DNA of 64,000 nt from Pseudonocardia sp. MH-G8 (GTDB lineage Bacteria; Actinomycetota; Actinomycetes; Mycobacteriales; Pseudonocardiaceae), in NCBI RefSeq assembly GCF_002262885.1, contig NZ_NKYF01000001.1:1426001-1490000 (forward strand), written 5' to 3'. The translations under genes were made by a program, and so were the position numbers. Below, in pieces: positions 49,358 through 57,406 of this stretch (positions are counted from its first letter, which is position 1; each line of letters opens with the position of its first letter). The notes beneath the pieces were generated by a model. That model had not been told where the DNA came from. It saw nothing but the letters and a program-made list of their open reading frames with translations, and made no database searches.

Positions 49358-50209
49358 ATGAGCCGCCAGGACGTCCTGGTCACCGCAGACTGGGCCGAGA
49401 AGAACCTCGGTACCGACGGCATCGTCTTCCTCGAGGTCGACGAGGACACCACCGCCTACGACGGGGGCCACCTCCCCGGTGCCGTCAAAATCAACTGGAC
49501 GACCGAGCTGCAGGATCCGGTGCGCCGCGACATCGTCGACTCCGACCAGTTCGCGAAGCTCCTGTCGGCGAAGGGTGTGGGCAACGACGACACCGTCGTG
49601 CTCTACGGCGGCAACAACAACTGGTTCGCCGCCTACGCCTACTGGCAGTTCAAGCTCTACGGGCACGCCGACGTGAAGCTGCTCGACGGCGGCCGCAAGA
49701 AGTGGGAGCTCGACGGCCGCACGCTCACCACGGAGGCCGCGCAGCGCCCGGCCACCACCTACACCGCGAAGGACCCGGACAACTCGATCCGCGCCTTCCG
49801 CGACGAGGTGGTCGACGCGATCGGCACGAAGAACCTCGTCGACGTCCGCTCGCCCGACGAGTTCTCCGGCAAGATCCTCGCCCCCGCGCACCTGCCGCAG
49901 GAGCAGTCGCAGCGGCCCGGGCACGTCCCCTCCGCGATCAACATCCCGTGGAGCAAGGCGGCCAACGAGGACGGCACCTTCAAGTCGGACGAGGACCTCG
50001 CGGCCCTCTACGCCAACGAGGGCTACGAGGCCGGCAAGGCCACCATCGCCTACTGCCGGATCGGGGAGCGCAGCTCGCACACCTGGGTGGTGCTGCACGA
50101 GCTGCTCGGGCACAGCGACGTCAAGAACTACGACGGCAGCTGGACCGAATACGGCTCGCTGATCGGCGTGCCGATCGAGCTGGGCGCACCCGAGAAGAAG
50201 GCGTCCTGA
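49358..50209 (+). CDS. sseA: Thiosulfate sulfurtransferase (SseA/CysA-type rhodanese)
   Basis: 283 residues with two rhodanese domains. The N-terminal inactive domain spans 5-130 ('LEVDEDTTAYDGGHLPGAVK', 'VVLYGGNNNWFAAYAYWQFK'). The C-terminal domain has the active loop CRIGERSSHTW, with Cys as persulfide carrier. ATG 49358 follows ggggag. It transfers sulfur from thiosulfate or 3-mercaptopyruvate to thiol acceptors in the cytoplasm. It overlaps the DUF1416 gene by 1 bp, the usual pairing in actinobacteria. Confidence 0.95.
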   Translation: MSRQDVLVTADWAEKNLGTDGIVFLEVDEDTTAYDGGHLPGAVKINWTTELQDPVRRDIVDSDQFAKLLSAKGVGNDDTVVLYGGNNNWFAAYAYWQFKLYGHADVKLLDGGRKKWELDGRTLTTEAAQRPATTYTAKDPDNSIRAFRDEVVDAIGTKNLVDVRSPDEFSGKILAPAHLPQEQSQRPGHVPSAINIPWSKAANEDGTFKSDEDLAALYANEGYEAGKATIAYCRIGERSSHTWVVLHELLGHSDVKNYDGSWTEYGSLIGVPIELGAPEKKAS

Positions 50210-50508
50210 TGTGCGGCGCACCCGACCAGGCGGTCGCGCTGCCCGCGGGCACCGACCTGGACAAGGAGACCGTGCTCACGGGGCGGGTCGTCGCAGGCGG
50301 TGAGCCGGTGGGCGGCGCCTTCGTGCGGCTGCTGGACGGCACCGGGGAGTTCACGGCCGAGGTCGTGGCGTCGGCCGCCGGGCAGTTCCGCTTCTTCGCC
50401 GCGCCGGGCACCTGGACCGTCCGCGCGCTCTCCCGCGCCGGCAACGGCCAGGCCGAGCTGACGGCCGACGGCCCCGGGGTGCACCGGGCCGAGGTCGCCG
50501 TCGCCTGA
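50209..50508 (+). CDS. DUF1416 protein, partner of the sulfurtransferase
   Basis: 99 residues. Starts MCGAPDQA and then an Ig-like beta fold: 'VLTGRVVAGGEPVGGAFVRLLDGTGEFTAEVVASAAGQFRFFAAPGTWTVRAL'-type strands. It matches DUF1416 (Rv0814c/SseC-like), always found beside sseA/cysA genes. Cys2 is conserved and could take part in sulfur transfer. It is translationally coupled with the sulfurtransferase (TGATG). Confidence 0.92.
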   Translation: MCGAPDQAVALPAGTDLDKETVLTGRVVAGGEPVGGAFVRLLDGTGEFTAEVVASAAGQFRFFAAPGTWTVRALSRAGNGQAELTADGPGVHRAEVAVA

Positions 50509-50601
50509 CCCGCGCCGAACGGCGCTCCCGGGCCGCCGGGGGCGCCGTTCGTCCGTGGGCGGGCCGGGCACCGCTCCCACGCACCGACTAGGCTCCGCCC
50601 G

Positions 50602-50733
50602 GTGCAGTGGTTGTTCACCGGCCTGTTGATCGCCGCGAGCGCCGGTATCGCGACGTTCACCGGCTACCTCCTCCGGCGCCTGTTCACGACGGCCCCCGGC
50701 ACGCCGGACGCGCCCGCGGAGCCGGTGCTGTGA
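50602..50733 (+). CDS. Small single-pass membrane protein (43 aa)
   Basis: GTG 50602 lies 7 nt after the -10 TAGGCT (50589-50594), so it is probably leaderless. Residues 3-28 (WLFTGLLIAASAGIATFTGYLL) form a membrane helix with basic residues after it and a Pro/Ala tail. Its stop overlaps the GTG of the nitrobindin-like gene (GTGA), which supports both calls. Confidence 0.7.
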   Translation: MQWLFTGLLIAASAGIATFTGYLLRRLFTTAPGTPDAPAEPVL

Positions 50734-51356
50734 CCGGGGCCGACGGCGAGCTGCCGGGCACCATCACCGGTCCGGCCAACGCCGCTCCCGACTCCCCGCG
50801 GCGCAACCGGCCGCGGTTCGACGACCTGCCGATCCCGGACGACACCGCGAACCTCCGCGAGGGCCCCGACCTGCACGACCAGTGCATCGGGCTGCTGCCG
50901 CTGGTCGGGGTCTGGCGCGGCGCGGGCGAGGTCGTGTACCCGACGATCGACGGGCCCTACGCCTACGGCCAGCAGATCGTCTTCGCCCACGACGGCCGCC
51001 CGTTCCTCACCTACGAGGCGAAGGCCTGGCTGCTCGGCCCGGACGGTGAGATCCTGCGCCCCGCGGCCCGCGAGACCGGGTTCTGGCGCCCGCAGGCCGG
51101 CGGCGAGCTCGAAGTGCTGATCACCCACGCCACCGGCATCTCCGAGATCTTCTACGGACGCGCGCGCAACCTCACGTCCTGGGAGATCGAGACCGACGCG
51201 GTGGTGCGCACGGCGTCCGCCAAGGAGGTCGTGGGCTCCCACCGCCTGTACGGCCTCGTCGAGGGCGGCGACCTCGCCTACGTCGACGAGCGTGCGATGG
51301 TCGGCCAGCCCCTGCAGCCCCACCTCTCCGCCCGGCTGAGCCGGATCGTGGGCTAG
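50730..51356 (+). CDS. Nitrobindin-like (FABP/THAP4) beta-barrel protein
   Basis: 208 residues from GTG 50730. After a polar 40-residue lead the barrel begins 'LLPLVGVWRGAGEVVYPTIDG' (the GxWxGxG signature), continues through 'ETGFWRPQAGGELEVLITHATG' and ends 'AMVGQPLQPHLSARLSRIVG', which carries the His that binds haem in nitrobindins. Relatives bind ferric haem and isomerise peroxynitrite. It is coupled to the small membrane protein upstream, which might hold it near the membrane. Confidence 0.9.
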   Translation: MTGADGELPGTITGPANAAPDSPRRNRPRFDDLPIPDDTANLREGPDLHDQCIGLLPLVGVWRGAGEVVYPTIDGPYAYGQQIVFAHDGRPFLTYEAKAWLLGPDGEILRPAARETGFWRPQAGGELEVLITHATGISEIFYGRARNLTSWEIETDAVVRTASAKEVVGSHRLYGLVEGGDLAYVDERAMVGQPLQPHLSARLSRIVG

Positions 51357-51888
51357 CGATCCCTGCCGGAAGTCCGGTGCACAAGTCGGCGGATCGCTGC
51401 GAGAAGTACCTCACCGTTGCCGCGACAGCACCCACGCGCTGCTCGCACCGAGCATCAGGCCCTGATCGCTCCGACAAGTACGCCACCGTCGCAGCACCCG
51501 CCGCCAGGTACTGATCAGGCCGATCACCGCGCGCCGCGTCCCGACCAGCAGCGTCGACCACGGGCGAACGGGCGTGATCGGCGATCGACCGACCACCGTG
51601 TGCCGTGATCGACGCAGCGTCCGCGGCGCGGGCCGTGACCGACTCGGCAACAGACCCATCTGTCGTGCTCACACCACTCCTGGCGGTCACCCCGGCGAGG
51701 CGGTGCGCGAGAAGCACGTGAGCGTGGTGGCAAGGACCCTGACGTGCGGATCGCACCGACCAACCGTACGAACGTGGAGAACGCGCCCGTGTCCGCAGCG
51801 AACGCCGGCAACGCTGGGCGGCCCCGCGCCGCCTGATCGGACGTGGCGGACGTACGTGGTCAGCGCACCGACGTGGAGGCCTCCGTGC
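51357..51888. other. Intergenic region with a 29-bp imperfect direct repeat
   Basis: No convincing gene is seen. Bases 51392-51420 (gatcgctgcgagaagtacct...) and 51464-51492 (gatcgctccgacaagtacgc...) are imperfect copies 72 bp apart. If translated on the minus strand they give AATVRYFSQRS and AATVAYLSERS, so a decayed repeat protein is possible. The right part shows several gacgtg-containing words but no clear promoter. Confidence 0.4.
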
Positions 51889-53313
51889 TCACGCCTGCTG
51901 CTCCGCGGGTTCGGGCTCGAGCAGCTCCTCCACCTCTGCGAGGGGCAGCCCGGCGAGCCGGGCCAGCTGCGCCGGGCGCAGGCCGGCGGCGGTGAGCCTG
52001 TGCAGGACGTTGCGGAGCACGCCGCGCTCGTGGCGCACGGCTTCGGAGAGTCGGTCCAGTTCGCGGAGGCAGTCCTCCAGCTCGACGGCCGCACCGACGG
52101 CCCGCTCCGGGTCGTTCAGGAGCACCCCGAGCAGCCGGTCCCGCGCGTCGGCCGCAGCCGGGCGGGCGGGCGACGCGGCACCGTCCTGCCCGGAACGCGG
52201 CGGCGGGACGACCTCGTCGTCCCGAACCGGTTGGGCGGGCACGAATGCGGCAGGCGCAGCCGGCTCCGGTGGTGCGTCGCCGTTCGTCCCGACCGGTGAC
52301 CACCCGTGGTCGTCCACGACCGGTCGCGCCGACTCGAACGCGGCCGTACCCGGAAGCTCCTGCCCGGCGGGGGGCGTCGCGTCATCCGTGGCGCCGCTCG
52401 CTGGAGGCGCGTCCTGCACGACCGGCGAGGAGTCGGTCGCCCAGGCTACGGCCGGTGCGGCCGCGGCCGGTGCGGGGTCGGTCGGCGCGACCACGGTCGG
52501 CGCGGGGTCGGTCGGTGCGGGGTCGGTCGGCGCGGGGTCGGTCGGCGCGGGGTCGGTCGGCGCGGGGTCGGTCGGCGCGCGGTCGGCCGGCGCGGACGGC
52601 GCAGGCAGCGCCTCATCCACGACCGGCGTGCGGTCGGCCGGCCACGCCGCAGCACGCGGCGCCTCGTCCACGACCGGCGCGTGGTGGGTCGGCCACGACG
52701 CGGCCGGCCGCTCCTCCTCCACGGTGGGCGCCGCGGCGTCCGCCCCAGGCGCGGGCTGCGGCGCACGGACGGGATCGCCGCGCCACTGGTCCGGCATGCG
52801 GGACGGGGGCCCGCCGGCCCGGCTCGCGGCGGCACGGACGGCGAACGCCTGGGCGACCGCTGCGGCAACGGTCCGGCCCGAGCCGGTGTACTGCGGCGAT
52901 GGAGGCGGCGGAGGCGGCGCAGCAGCCGGTGTGGGCACCTGCACGGGCATCACCGGCTCGGCAGCAGCCGCCGGCGCGGCCACGGGAGGAGCCGGAGGGA
53001 GCGCCTCGGCCGGCGAGGGCCCGGGTGATCCGGTCGGGGCCGCCTGCACCGGAACCTCCAGGGTGTTCCCGACCGCATCGCACACGGGCCGCGCCGGGGG
53101 GAACGGGTCGGCCACCGGGGCGGCCTGCTCACCCGCGGCGGCCGGCAGCGGCGACGCGGCAACCGGCATCCGTTCTGCACGGGTGCCCGAGCCCCGCGCC
53201 GCGGGCGCCGCCTGCGCGCGCCGGCGCACGGCGATCACTACGAGGATCAACACACCGATGATGACCGCGCCCACACCCACTGGGACCAGCGCGGACGCCG
53301 ACAGCAGCTGCAT
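51889..53313 (-). CDS. Single-pass membrane protein with long Pro/Ala-rich region and APTDP repeats
   Basis: 474 residues from ATG 53313. Residues 8-31 (ALVPVGVGAVIIGVLILVVIAV) form a membrane helix followed by Arg residues. Residues 35-370 are low complexity, with five successive APTDP units encoded by 52501-52575. The C-terminal 90 residues are a helical, HTH-like domain ('AAADARDRLLGVLLNDPERAVG', 'LHRLTAAGLRPAQLARLAGLPL'). No family is recognised. It is downstream of the DivIVA-like gene in the same direction, 45 bp apart, so it may work with it at the cell pole or septum. Confidence 0.7.
   Translation of the reverse strand: MQLLSASALVPVGVGAVIIGVLILVVIAVRRRAQAAPAARGSGTRAERMPVAASPLPAAAGEQAAPVADPFPPARPVCDAVGNTLEVPVQAAPTGSPGPSPAEALPPAPPVAAPAAAAEPVMPVQVPTPAAAPPPPPPSPQYTGSGRTVAAAVAQAFAVRAAASRAGGPPSRMPDQWRGDPVRAPQPAPGADAAAPTVEEERPAASWPTHHAPVVDEAPRAAAWPADRTPVVDEALPAPSAPADRAPTDPAPTDPAPTDPAPTDPAPTDPAPTVVAPTDPAPAAAAPAVAWATDSSPVVQDAPPASGATDDATPPAGQELPGTAAFESARPVVDDHGWSPVGTNGDAPPEPAAPAAFVPAQPVRDDEVVPPPRSGQDGAASPARPAAADARDRLLGVLLNDPERAVGAAVELEDCLRELDRLSEAVRHERGVLRNVLHRLTAAGLRPAQLARLAGLPLAEVEELLEPEPAEQQA
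52501..52575. repeat. Five tandem 15-bp units in the membrane protein gene
   Basis: The unit cgcggggtcggtcgg is repeated five times, one copy with a single change. It encodes APTDP on the minus strand. Partial units continue on both sides. Copy number could change by slippage. Confidence 0.9.
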
Positions 53314-53358
53314 GGCTGCGCACCGTACGCGCAATCAGCTCACGGTGCGCAGTAAGGA

Positions 53359-55572
53359 TCACCCGGAGCGTGACGCCGACGGCGAGCGGGTGGCGTGCTC
53401 AGGACCGTTCGCCCCGGCGTTGCCGCCGCGCTCGGAGCCCTGACGGCCCGCCTCGCCGGTCGCGTCCTTCTCCTCAGGGCGGGCACCGTCCGGTGCCGGG
53501 CCCGAGCCCGGACGCCCTGCGTTGACCTTGGCCGCAGAGTCGATCCCGCCGTTGGACGGCTGATCCGCCGGACGTTTCGGCGGCCCGAGCGGCGGCTGGA
53601 CGGTGGGCACCAGGGCGGTGCGGTCCCCCGGCTGCCCGGGCTCCGCCGGCCGGCCCGCAGCCTTCGGATCGGCGTCGCCGCGCTTCGCCTGATCGGATGA
53701 CGGGCGGAAGAGGTCGCCGGCCTCCGGTTCCGCATCCGGGCGGGGCCGCGACGGACCCGGCTTCTCGGCGGGTGGCGGGTAGGCACTCCCCTGCCGGCGC
53801 GGAGGCTGTGGCCCGGCAGTCCCGCGGTCGGTGGGCTGCGCAGGTGCGGCGTTCCCGCCCGGGCGCGGCTCGCTGCCCCGGGATCCGCCCGGCTGCGCGG
53901 GTCCGGCGTTCTGGCCCTTCCCGTTCGCACCCGAGCCACCCGACGGCGGACGGCTCGCACCGGGGCCTCCGGGCTGCGGCCGATTCGCACCGGGGGCATT
54001 CGCACCGGGGCCGTTCACACCCGGACCGTTGCCCCCAGGACCGTTCCCACCAGGGCTGTTCGCGCCAGGCCCGTTCCCGCCGGACCTGCTCGAACCTGCG
54101 CCACTCGCACCGGAACCACTCGCACCGGAACCGCTCGGAACCGGAACGTTCGTGCCTGGGCCGTTCGATCCGGGGCCGCTCGAACCGGATCGGTGACCGC
54201 CCGGGCCATTCCCGCTCGTGCCCTTCCCACCGGGACCGTTCGAACCGGGGCCGCCCGAACCCGGGCCGCTCCCGCTGGGGCCGCTCCCGCTGGGGCCGCT
54301 GCCACTCGGGGCGTTCGAACCGACCCGGCTCGAGCCAGGGCCGTTCCCACCCGAGCCACTCGAACCCGGCCCGTTCGCGCCGGGACCGTTCGAACCCGGG
54401 CCGCTCCCGCTGGGGCCGTTGCCACTCGGGCCGTTGCCACCGGGGCCGCTGCCACTCGGGCCGTTCGAACCGACCCGGCTCGAGCCAGGGCCGCTCGAAC
54501 CCGAGCCGTTCCCACCCGAGCCACTCGAACCCGGCCCGTTCGCGCCGGGGCTGTTCGAACCCGGGCCACTCGAACCCGGCCCGCGGGGGCCCGGCCGGTT
54601 GGGCCCTTGCGGACCAGGAGTGGACGCGCCCGGGCCGGGCGGGGCGGGAGCCGGCTGGGCCGACCCGCCCGGTGCGCCCGGCTTCGAAGGGCTGCGGCCG
54701 GATCCGGGTGCCGGCGACGTACCTGCGGCACCCGACGGGGAGCCCTGCTGAGGAGCCGGCGCTGTGGGCGGCGCGTGTTGCGCGGCGCGTGCGGCGTCCG
54801 CCTGGTGCGCGCGATCCGGCTGTGCCGCAGGGCGGGAGGGGCCGCTCGGTGCGGGCGCGTTCTGGACACCCTTGCCTGCGGGCGCCGCGTCCGGCGCGGG
54901 ACGAGCCGGTTGCGGGCCGCCCTGTCCCTCGGCGGGGCCACCTGCGGAAGGCCGCGGTCGCGGAGTGGGGGTGGCCGAGGGTCGGGCACCGGACGGTGGG
55001 GGCGCCCCTGGACTCGGCTTACCGGGCGATGGCGAGGGCGACGGCGGGCGGGCGGACGCTGCGGTGTCGGCCTGGGAGAGGTTGATGCGCCCGGTCGGGG
55101 CCGCGAGCATGCCCTCGAGCTGGCCACGCATCCTCGTGAGCTCGGTGAGCAGGGCGTCGCGCTGACGCACGAGGTCGGCGAGCTGCGCGCGGACCCGTTC
55201 CTCCTCGGCGCGGGCAGAGGCGCGGGCCTTGTTGCGGATCTCCGCGGCCTCCTCCTCCGCCGCCTGCAGGATGCTCTGCATCCGATCGGTGAAGCTGCCG
55301 ACGACGTCGGGCGACTCCCCGCCCTGCGCGGCGGGCATGCCGGGCCGCGGGCGGGGCGTGGGCCGGGGACGTGCGCCGGGCTGACCGGGGATGCCACCGG
55401 GAGGGGACTGGACGACGGGGATCGGTTGGCTGCGCGCCATCTCCAGATCGGCGCGCATCCGGGATACCACCCGCTGGAGGCGGCCCACGTGCTCGTCGAC
55501 CTGTTTGCGGTCGTAGCCCCGGAGGACGACGTCGAAATTCGGGGCGCCGAGGGCGCCCGCATCACTCGTCAT
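53359..55572 (-). CDS. DivIVA/Wag31-like protein with a giant Gly-rich pentapeptide repeat
   Basis: 737 residues. Residues 12-45 ('NFDVVLRGYDRKQVDEHVGRLQRVVSRMRADL') are a DivIVA N-terminal domain. A coiled coil lies at about 100-155 ('AEEEAAEIRNKARASARAEEERVRAQL'). A Pro/Ala region is followed by a GPGSNGPGANG-type stretch of about 230 residues (about 320-550) and a Pro-rich, charged C-terminus. DivIVA proteins mark curved membranes at poles and septa in actinobacteria. The Gly/Pro/Ser/Asn array is collagen-like in composition but with a five-residue period; it is not part of ordinary DivIVA proteins. It may act as a flexible spacer or a condensate-forming segment. Confidence 0.8.
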   Translation of the reverse strand: MTSDAGALGAPNFDVVLRGYDRKQVDEHVGRLQRVVSRMRADLEMARSQPIPVVQSPPGGIPGQPGARPRPTPRPRPGMPAAQGGESPDVVGSFTDRMQSILQAAEEEAAEIRNKARASARAEEERVRAQLADLVRQRDALLTELTRMRGQLEGMLAAPTGRINLSQADTAASARPPSPSPSPGKPSPGAPPPSGARPSATPTPRPRPSAGGPAEGQGGPQPARPAPDAAPAGKGVQNAPAPSGPSRPAAQPDRAHQADAARAAQHAPPTAPAPQQGSPSGAAGTSPAPGSGRSPSKPGAPGGSAQPAPAPPGPGASTPGPQGPNRPGPRGPGSSGPGSNSPGANGPGSSGSGGNGSGSSGPGSSRVGSNGPSGSGPGGNGPSGNGPSGSGPGSNGPGANGPGSSGSGGNGPGSSRVGSNAPSGSGPSGSGPSGSGPGSGGPGSNGPGGKGTSGNGPGGHRSGSSGPGSNGPGTNVPVPSGSGASGSGASGAGSSRSGGNGPGANSPGGNGPGGNGPGVNGPGANAPGANRPQPGGPGASRPPSGGSGANGKGQNAGPAQPGGSRGSEPRPGGNAAPAQPTDRGTAGPQPPRRQGSAYPPPAEKPGPSRPRPDAEPEAGDLFRPSSDQAKRGDADPKAAGRPAEPGQPGDRTALVPTVQPPLGPPKRPADQPSNGGIDSAAKVNAGRPGSGPAPDGARPEEKDATGEAGRQGSERGGNAGANGPEHATRSPSASRSG
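53925..54620. repeat. About 700 bp of 15-bp tandem repeats encoding Gly-rich pentapeptides
   Basis: The DNA is built of degenerate 15-bp units related to ccgggaccgttcgaa and ccgctcccgctgggg, translated on the minus strand as PGxNG, PSGSG and PGSSG. There are roughly 46 units. Long higher-order blocks recur: a block around 54300-54360 is close to one at 54460-54530, which suggests repeat expansion by unequal exchange. Confidence 0.85.
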
Positions 55573-55753
55573 CCGTCGTCCCTCCCGAGCGCGAAAGCCC
55601 CTTCACCCCGCCGAGGGTAGGTAGCCCCAGGCGATCAAACCTGGTCGTTCACCCTGACGGAGCATACCGGCGCGGCCCGTTCCTCGGGTAACGGCGCGGC
55701 GCAACCCCTGGTGCGGCACGCCTCGGACGTCGAGAACGCCTACCATCGATCCG

Positions 55754-56230
55754 GTGGAGACCCGCCCGGCACCTGCGCCGACGGCCGAGCCTGCCGACCA
55801 GGGGCCATCCGCCCTCCGTCGCACGCTGCACCAGCGCGGGCTGCGGATGACACCGCAGCGCCAGCTCGTGCTCGACGCCGTCCGCGAACTCGGCCACGCC
55901 ACCCCGGAGCAGATCTGCACGCGAGTGCAGAGCGCCGCCCCGGCCGTCAACATCACCACCGTGTACCGCACGCTCGACCTGCTGGAACGCATCGGCCTGG
56001 TCCGGCACACGCACCTGGGCCACGGCGCACCCACCTACTCGGAACAGGAACACCAGCACGTCCACCTGGTCTGCCACTCGTGCGGCAGGGTCACCGAGTC
56101 ACCCACCGACCTGATGGACGGGCTCGCCGCGCGCCTGCTCGCCGAGTCCGAATTCGTGCTCGACCCGTCACACGTCGCGCTGTCCGGCCGCTGTCGCGGC
56201 TGCCGCGACGAAGAGGAGGAACAGTCGTGA
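55754..56230 (+). CDS. Fur-family metalloregulator (Zur or Fur)
   Basis: 158 residues from GTG 55754; a TACCAT -10 (55741-55746) sits 7 nt upstream, so it is probably leaderless. The HTH is 'LHQRGLRMTPQRQLVLDAVRELGHATPEQI' and the dimer domain has 'HQHVHLVCHSCGRV' with His and CxxC and a second C..C (GRCRGC) near the end, the structural zinc site. The regulatory metal cannot be decided; Zur and Fur both fit. It is coupled to ygfZ by a 4-bp overlap. Confidence 0.9.
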   Translation: METRPAPAPTAEPADQGPSALRRTLHQRGLRMTPQRQLVLDAVRELGHATPEQICTRVQSAAPAVNITTVYRTLDLLERIGLVRHTHLGHGAPTYSEQEHQHVHLVCHSCGRVTESPTDLMDGLAARLLAESEFVLDPSHVALSGRCRGCRDEEEEQS

Positions 56231-57333
56231 CGGAAGCCCCTGACCAGGCGGCACCCGAGCAGACGCTGCCCGGCGCGGACGCCGACCCGACCGTGCCTGC
56301 CCACCGGGGCGACCCGCTGGCCGAGCAGCGCGCGATGGCCCGCGGAGCCGCCGTGGTCGACCGCAGCCACCGCGGCGTGATCACCGTGACCGGCGCCGAC
56401 CGGCTGAGCTGGCTGCACCTGCTGCTCACCCAGCACGTCAGCGAGCTGCCGGCGGACACCGGCACCGAGGCGCTCGTCCTCGACCTCAACGGGCGCGTCC
56501 TGCACCACATGGTGGTCGCGCACACCAGCGACACCGTCTTCCTCGACACCGAGGCGGACGACGTGCCCGAGCTGCTCGACTACCTGCAGAAGATGGTGTT
56601 CTGGTCCGACGTGCAGCCGCGGGACGCCACGGACGGGTACGCGCTGCTGAGCCTCGTCGGCCCCGACACCCCCGAGGTGCTGACCGCGGCGGGCGTCCCC
56701 GTGCCCGAGCGCCCGCACGGTGCGCTCGCCCTGCCCGGGGGCGGGCTCGTCCGGCGGATGTCCTGGCCCGGCACCGACGCCGCCGACCTGCTGGTCCCCC
56801 GCGACGCGCGGGACGCATGGTGGGAGCGGCTCACCGCGGCCGGCGCCCGGCCTGCGGGCACGATGGCGTTCGAGGCGCTGCGCGTGGAGGCGCTGCGGCC
56901 TCGCCTGCGCGTCGACACCGACGAGCGGACGATCCCGCACGAGGTCGGCTGGATCGGCTCCGCCGTGCACCTGACGAAGGGCTGCTACCGGGGCCAGGAG
57001 ACGGTGGCGCGGGTGGCCAACCTGGGCCGTCCGCCGCGTCGGCTGGTGTTGCTGCACTTCGACGGCGGCGACGAGACCCTGCCGGTCCCCGGCGACCCGG
57101 TGGTGCGCGACGGTCGCACCATCGGCCGGGTCGGCACGGTGGCGCTGCACCACGAACTCGGCCCGGTGGCTCTCGCGCTGGTGAAGCGCTCGGTCCCGGT
57201 GGACGCCGAGCTGGTGGCCGGCACCGAGGACCGCGCCGCCCCCGCAGCGATCGACCCGACGTCGGTTCCGGAGGAGGACGGCGCGCCGCCCCCCGGCCGC
57301 GCCGCCCAGATCCGCGGCGGCCTGCGCGGCTGA
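56227..57333 (+). CDS. ygfZ: YgfZ/GcvT-like folate-binding protein
   Basis: 368 residues from GTG 56227. The signature KGCYRGQE is present (residues about 256-263), with the Cys needed for function; 'VDRSHRGVITVTGADRLSWLHLL' and 'GTEALVLDLNGRVLHHMVV' are the N-terminal GcvT-like folds. YgfZ uses tetrahydrofolate in the assembly or repair of Fe-S clusters. Being co-transcribed with a Fur-family regulator suggests that iron or zinc status affects it. Confidence 0.93.
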   Translation: MTEAPDQAAPEQTLPGADADPTVPAHRGDPLAEQRAMARGAAVVDRSHRGVITVTGADRLSWLHLLLTQHVSELPADTGTEALVLDLNGRVLHHMVVAHTSDTVFLDTEADDVPELLDYLQKMVFWSDVQPRDATDGYALLSLVGPDTPEVLTAAGVPVPERPHGALALPGGGLVRRMSWPGTDAADLLVPRDARDAWWERLTAAGARPAGTMAFEALRVEALRPRLRVDTDERTIPHEVGWIGSAVHLTKGCYRGQETVARVANLGRPPRRLVLLHFDGGDETLPVPGDPVVRDGRTIGRVGTVALHHELGPVALALVKRSVPVDAELVAGTEDRAAPAAIDPTSVPEEDGAPPPGRAAQIRGGLRG

Positions 57334-57406
57334 GCCGCACTTCGCGGCGATCTCAACATGTGGACGCCGGGTCCCACCCTTCGGTACCTCGGCTTAGGGT
57401 CGCCCC

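Noticed and set aside
52501..52575. 15-bp repeats considered as iterons
   Set aside because: They lie inside a coding gene and preserve the APTDP frame.
53925..54620. Regular repeats considered as a CRISPR array
   Set aside because: The units are contiguous 15-bp repeats without unique spacers, keep one reading frame and encode pentapeptides. No cas genes are present.
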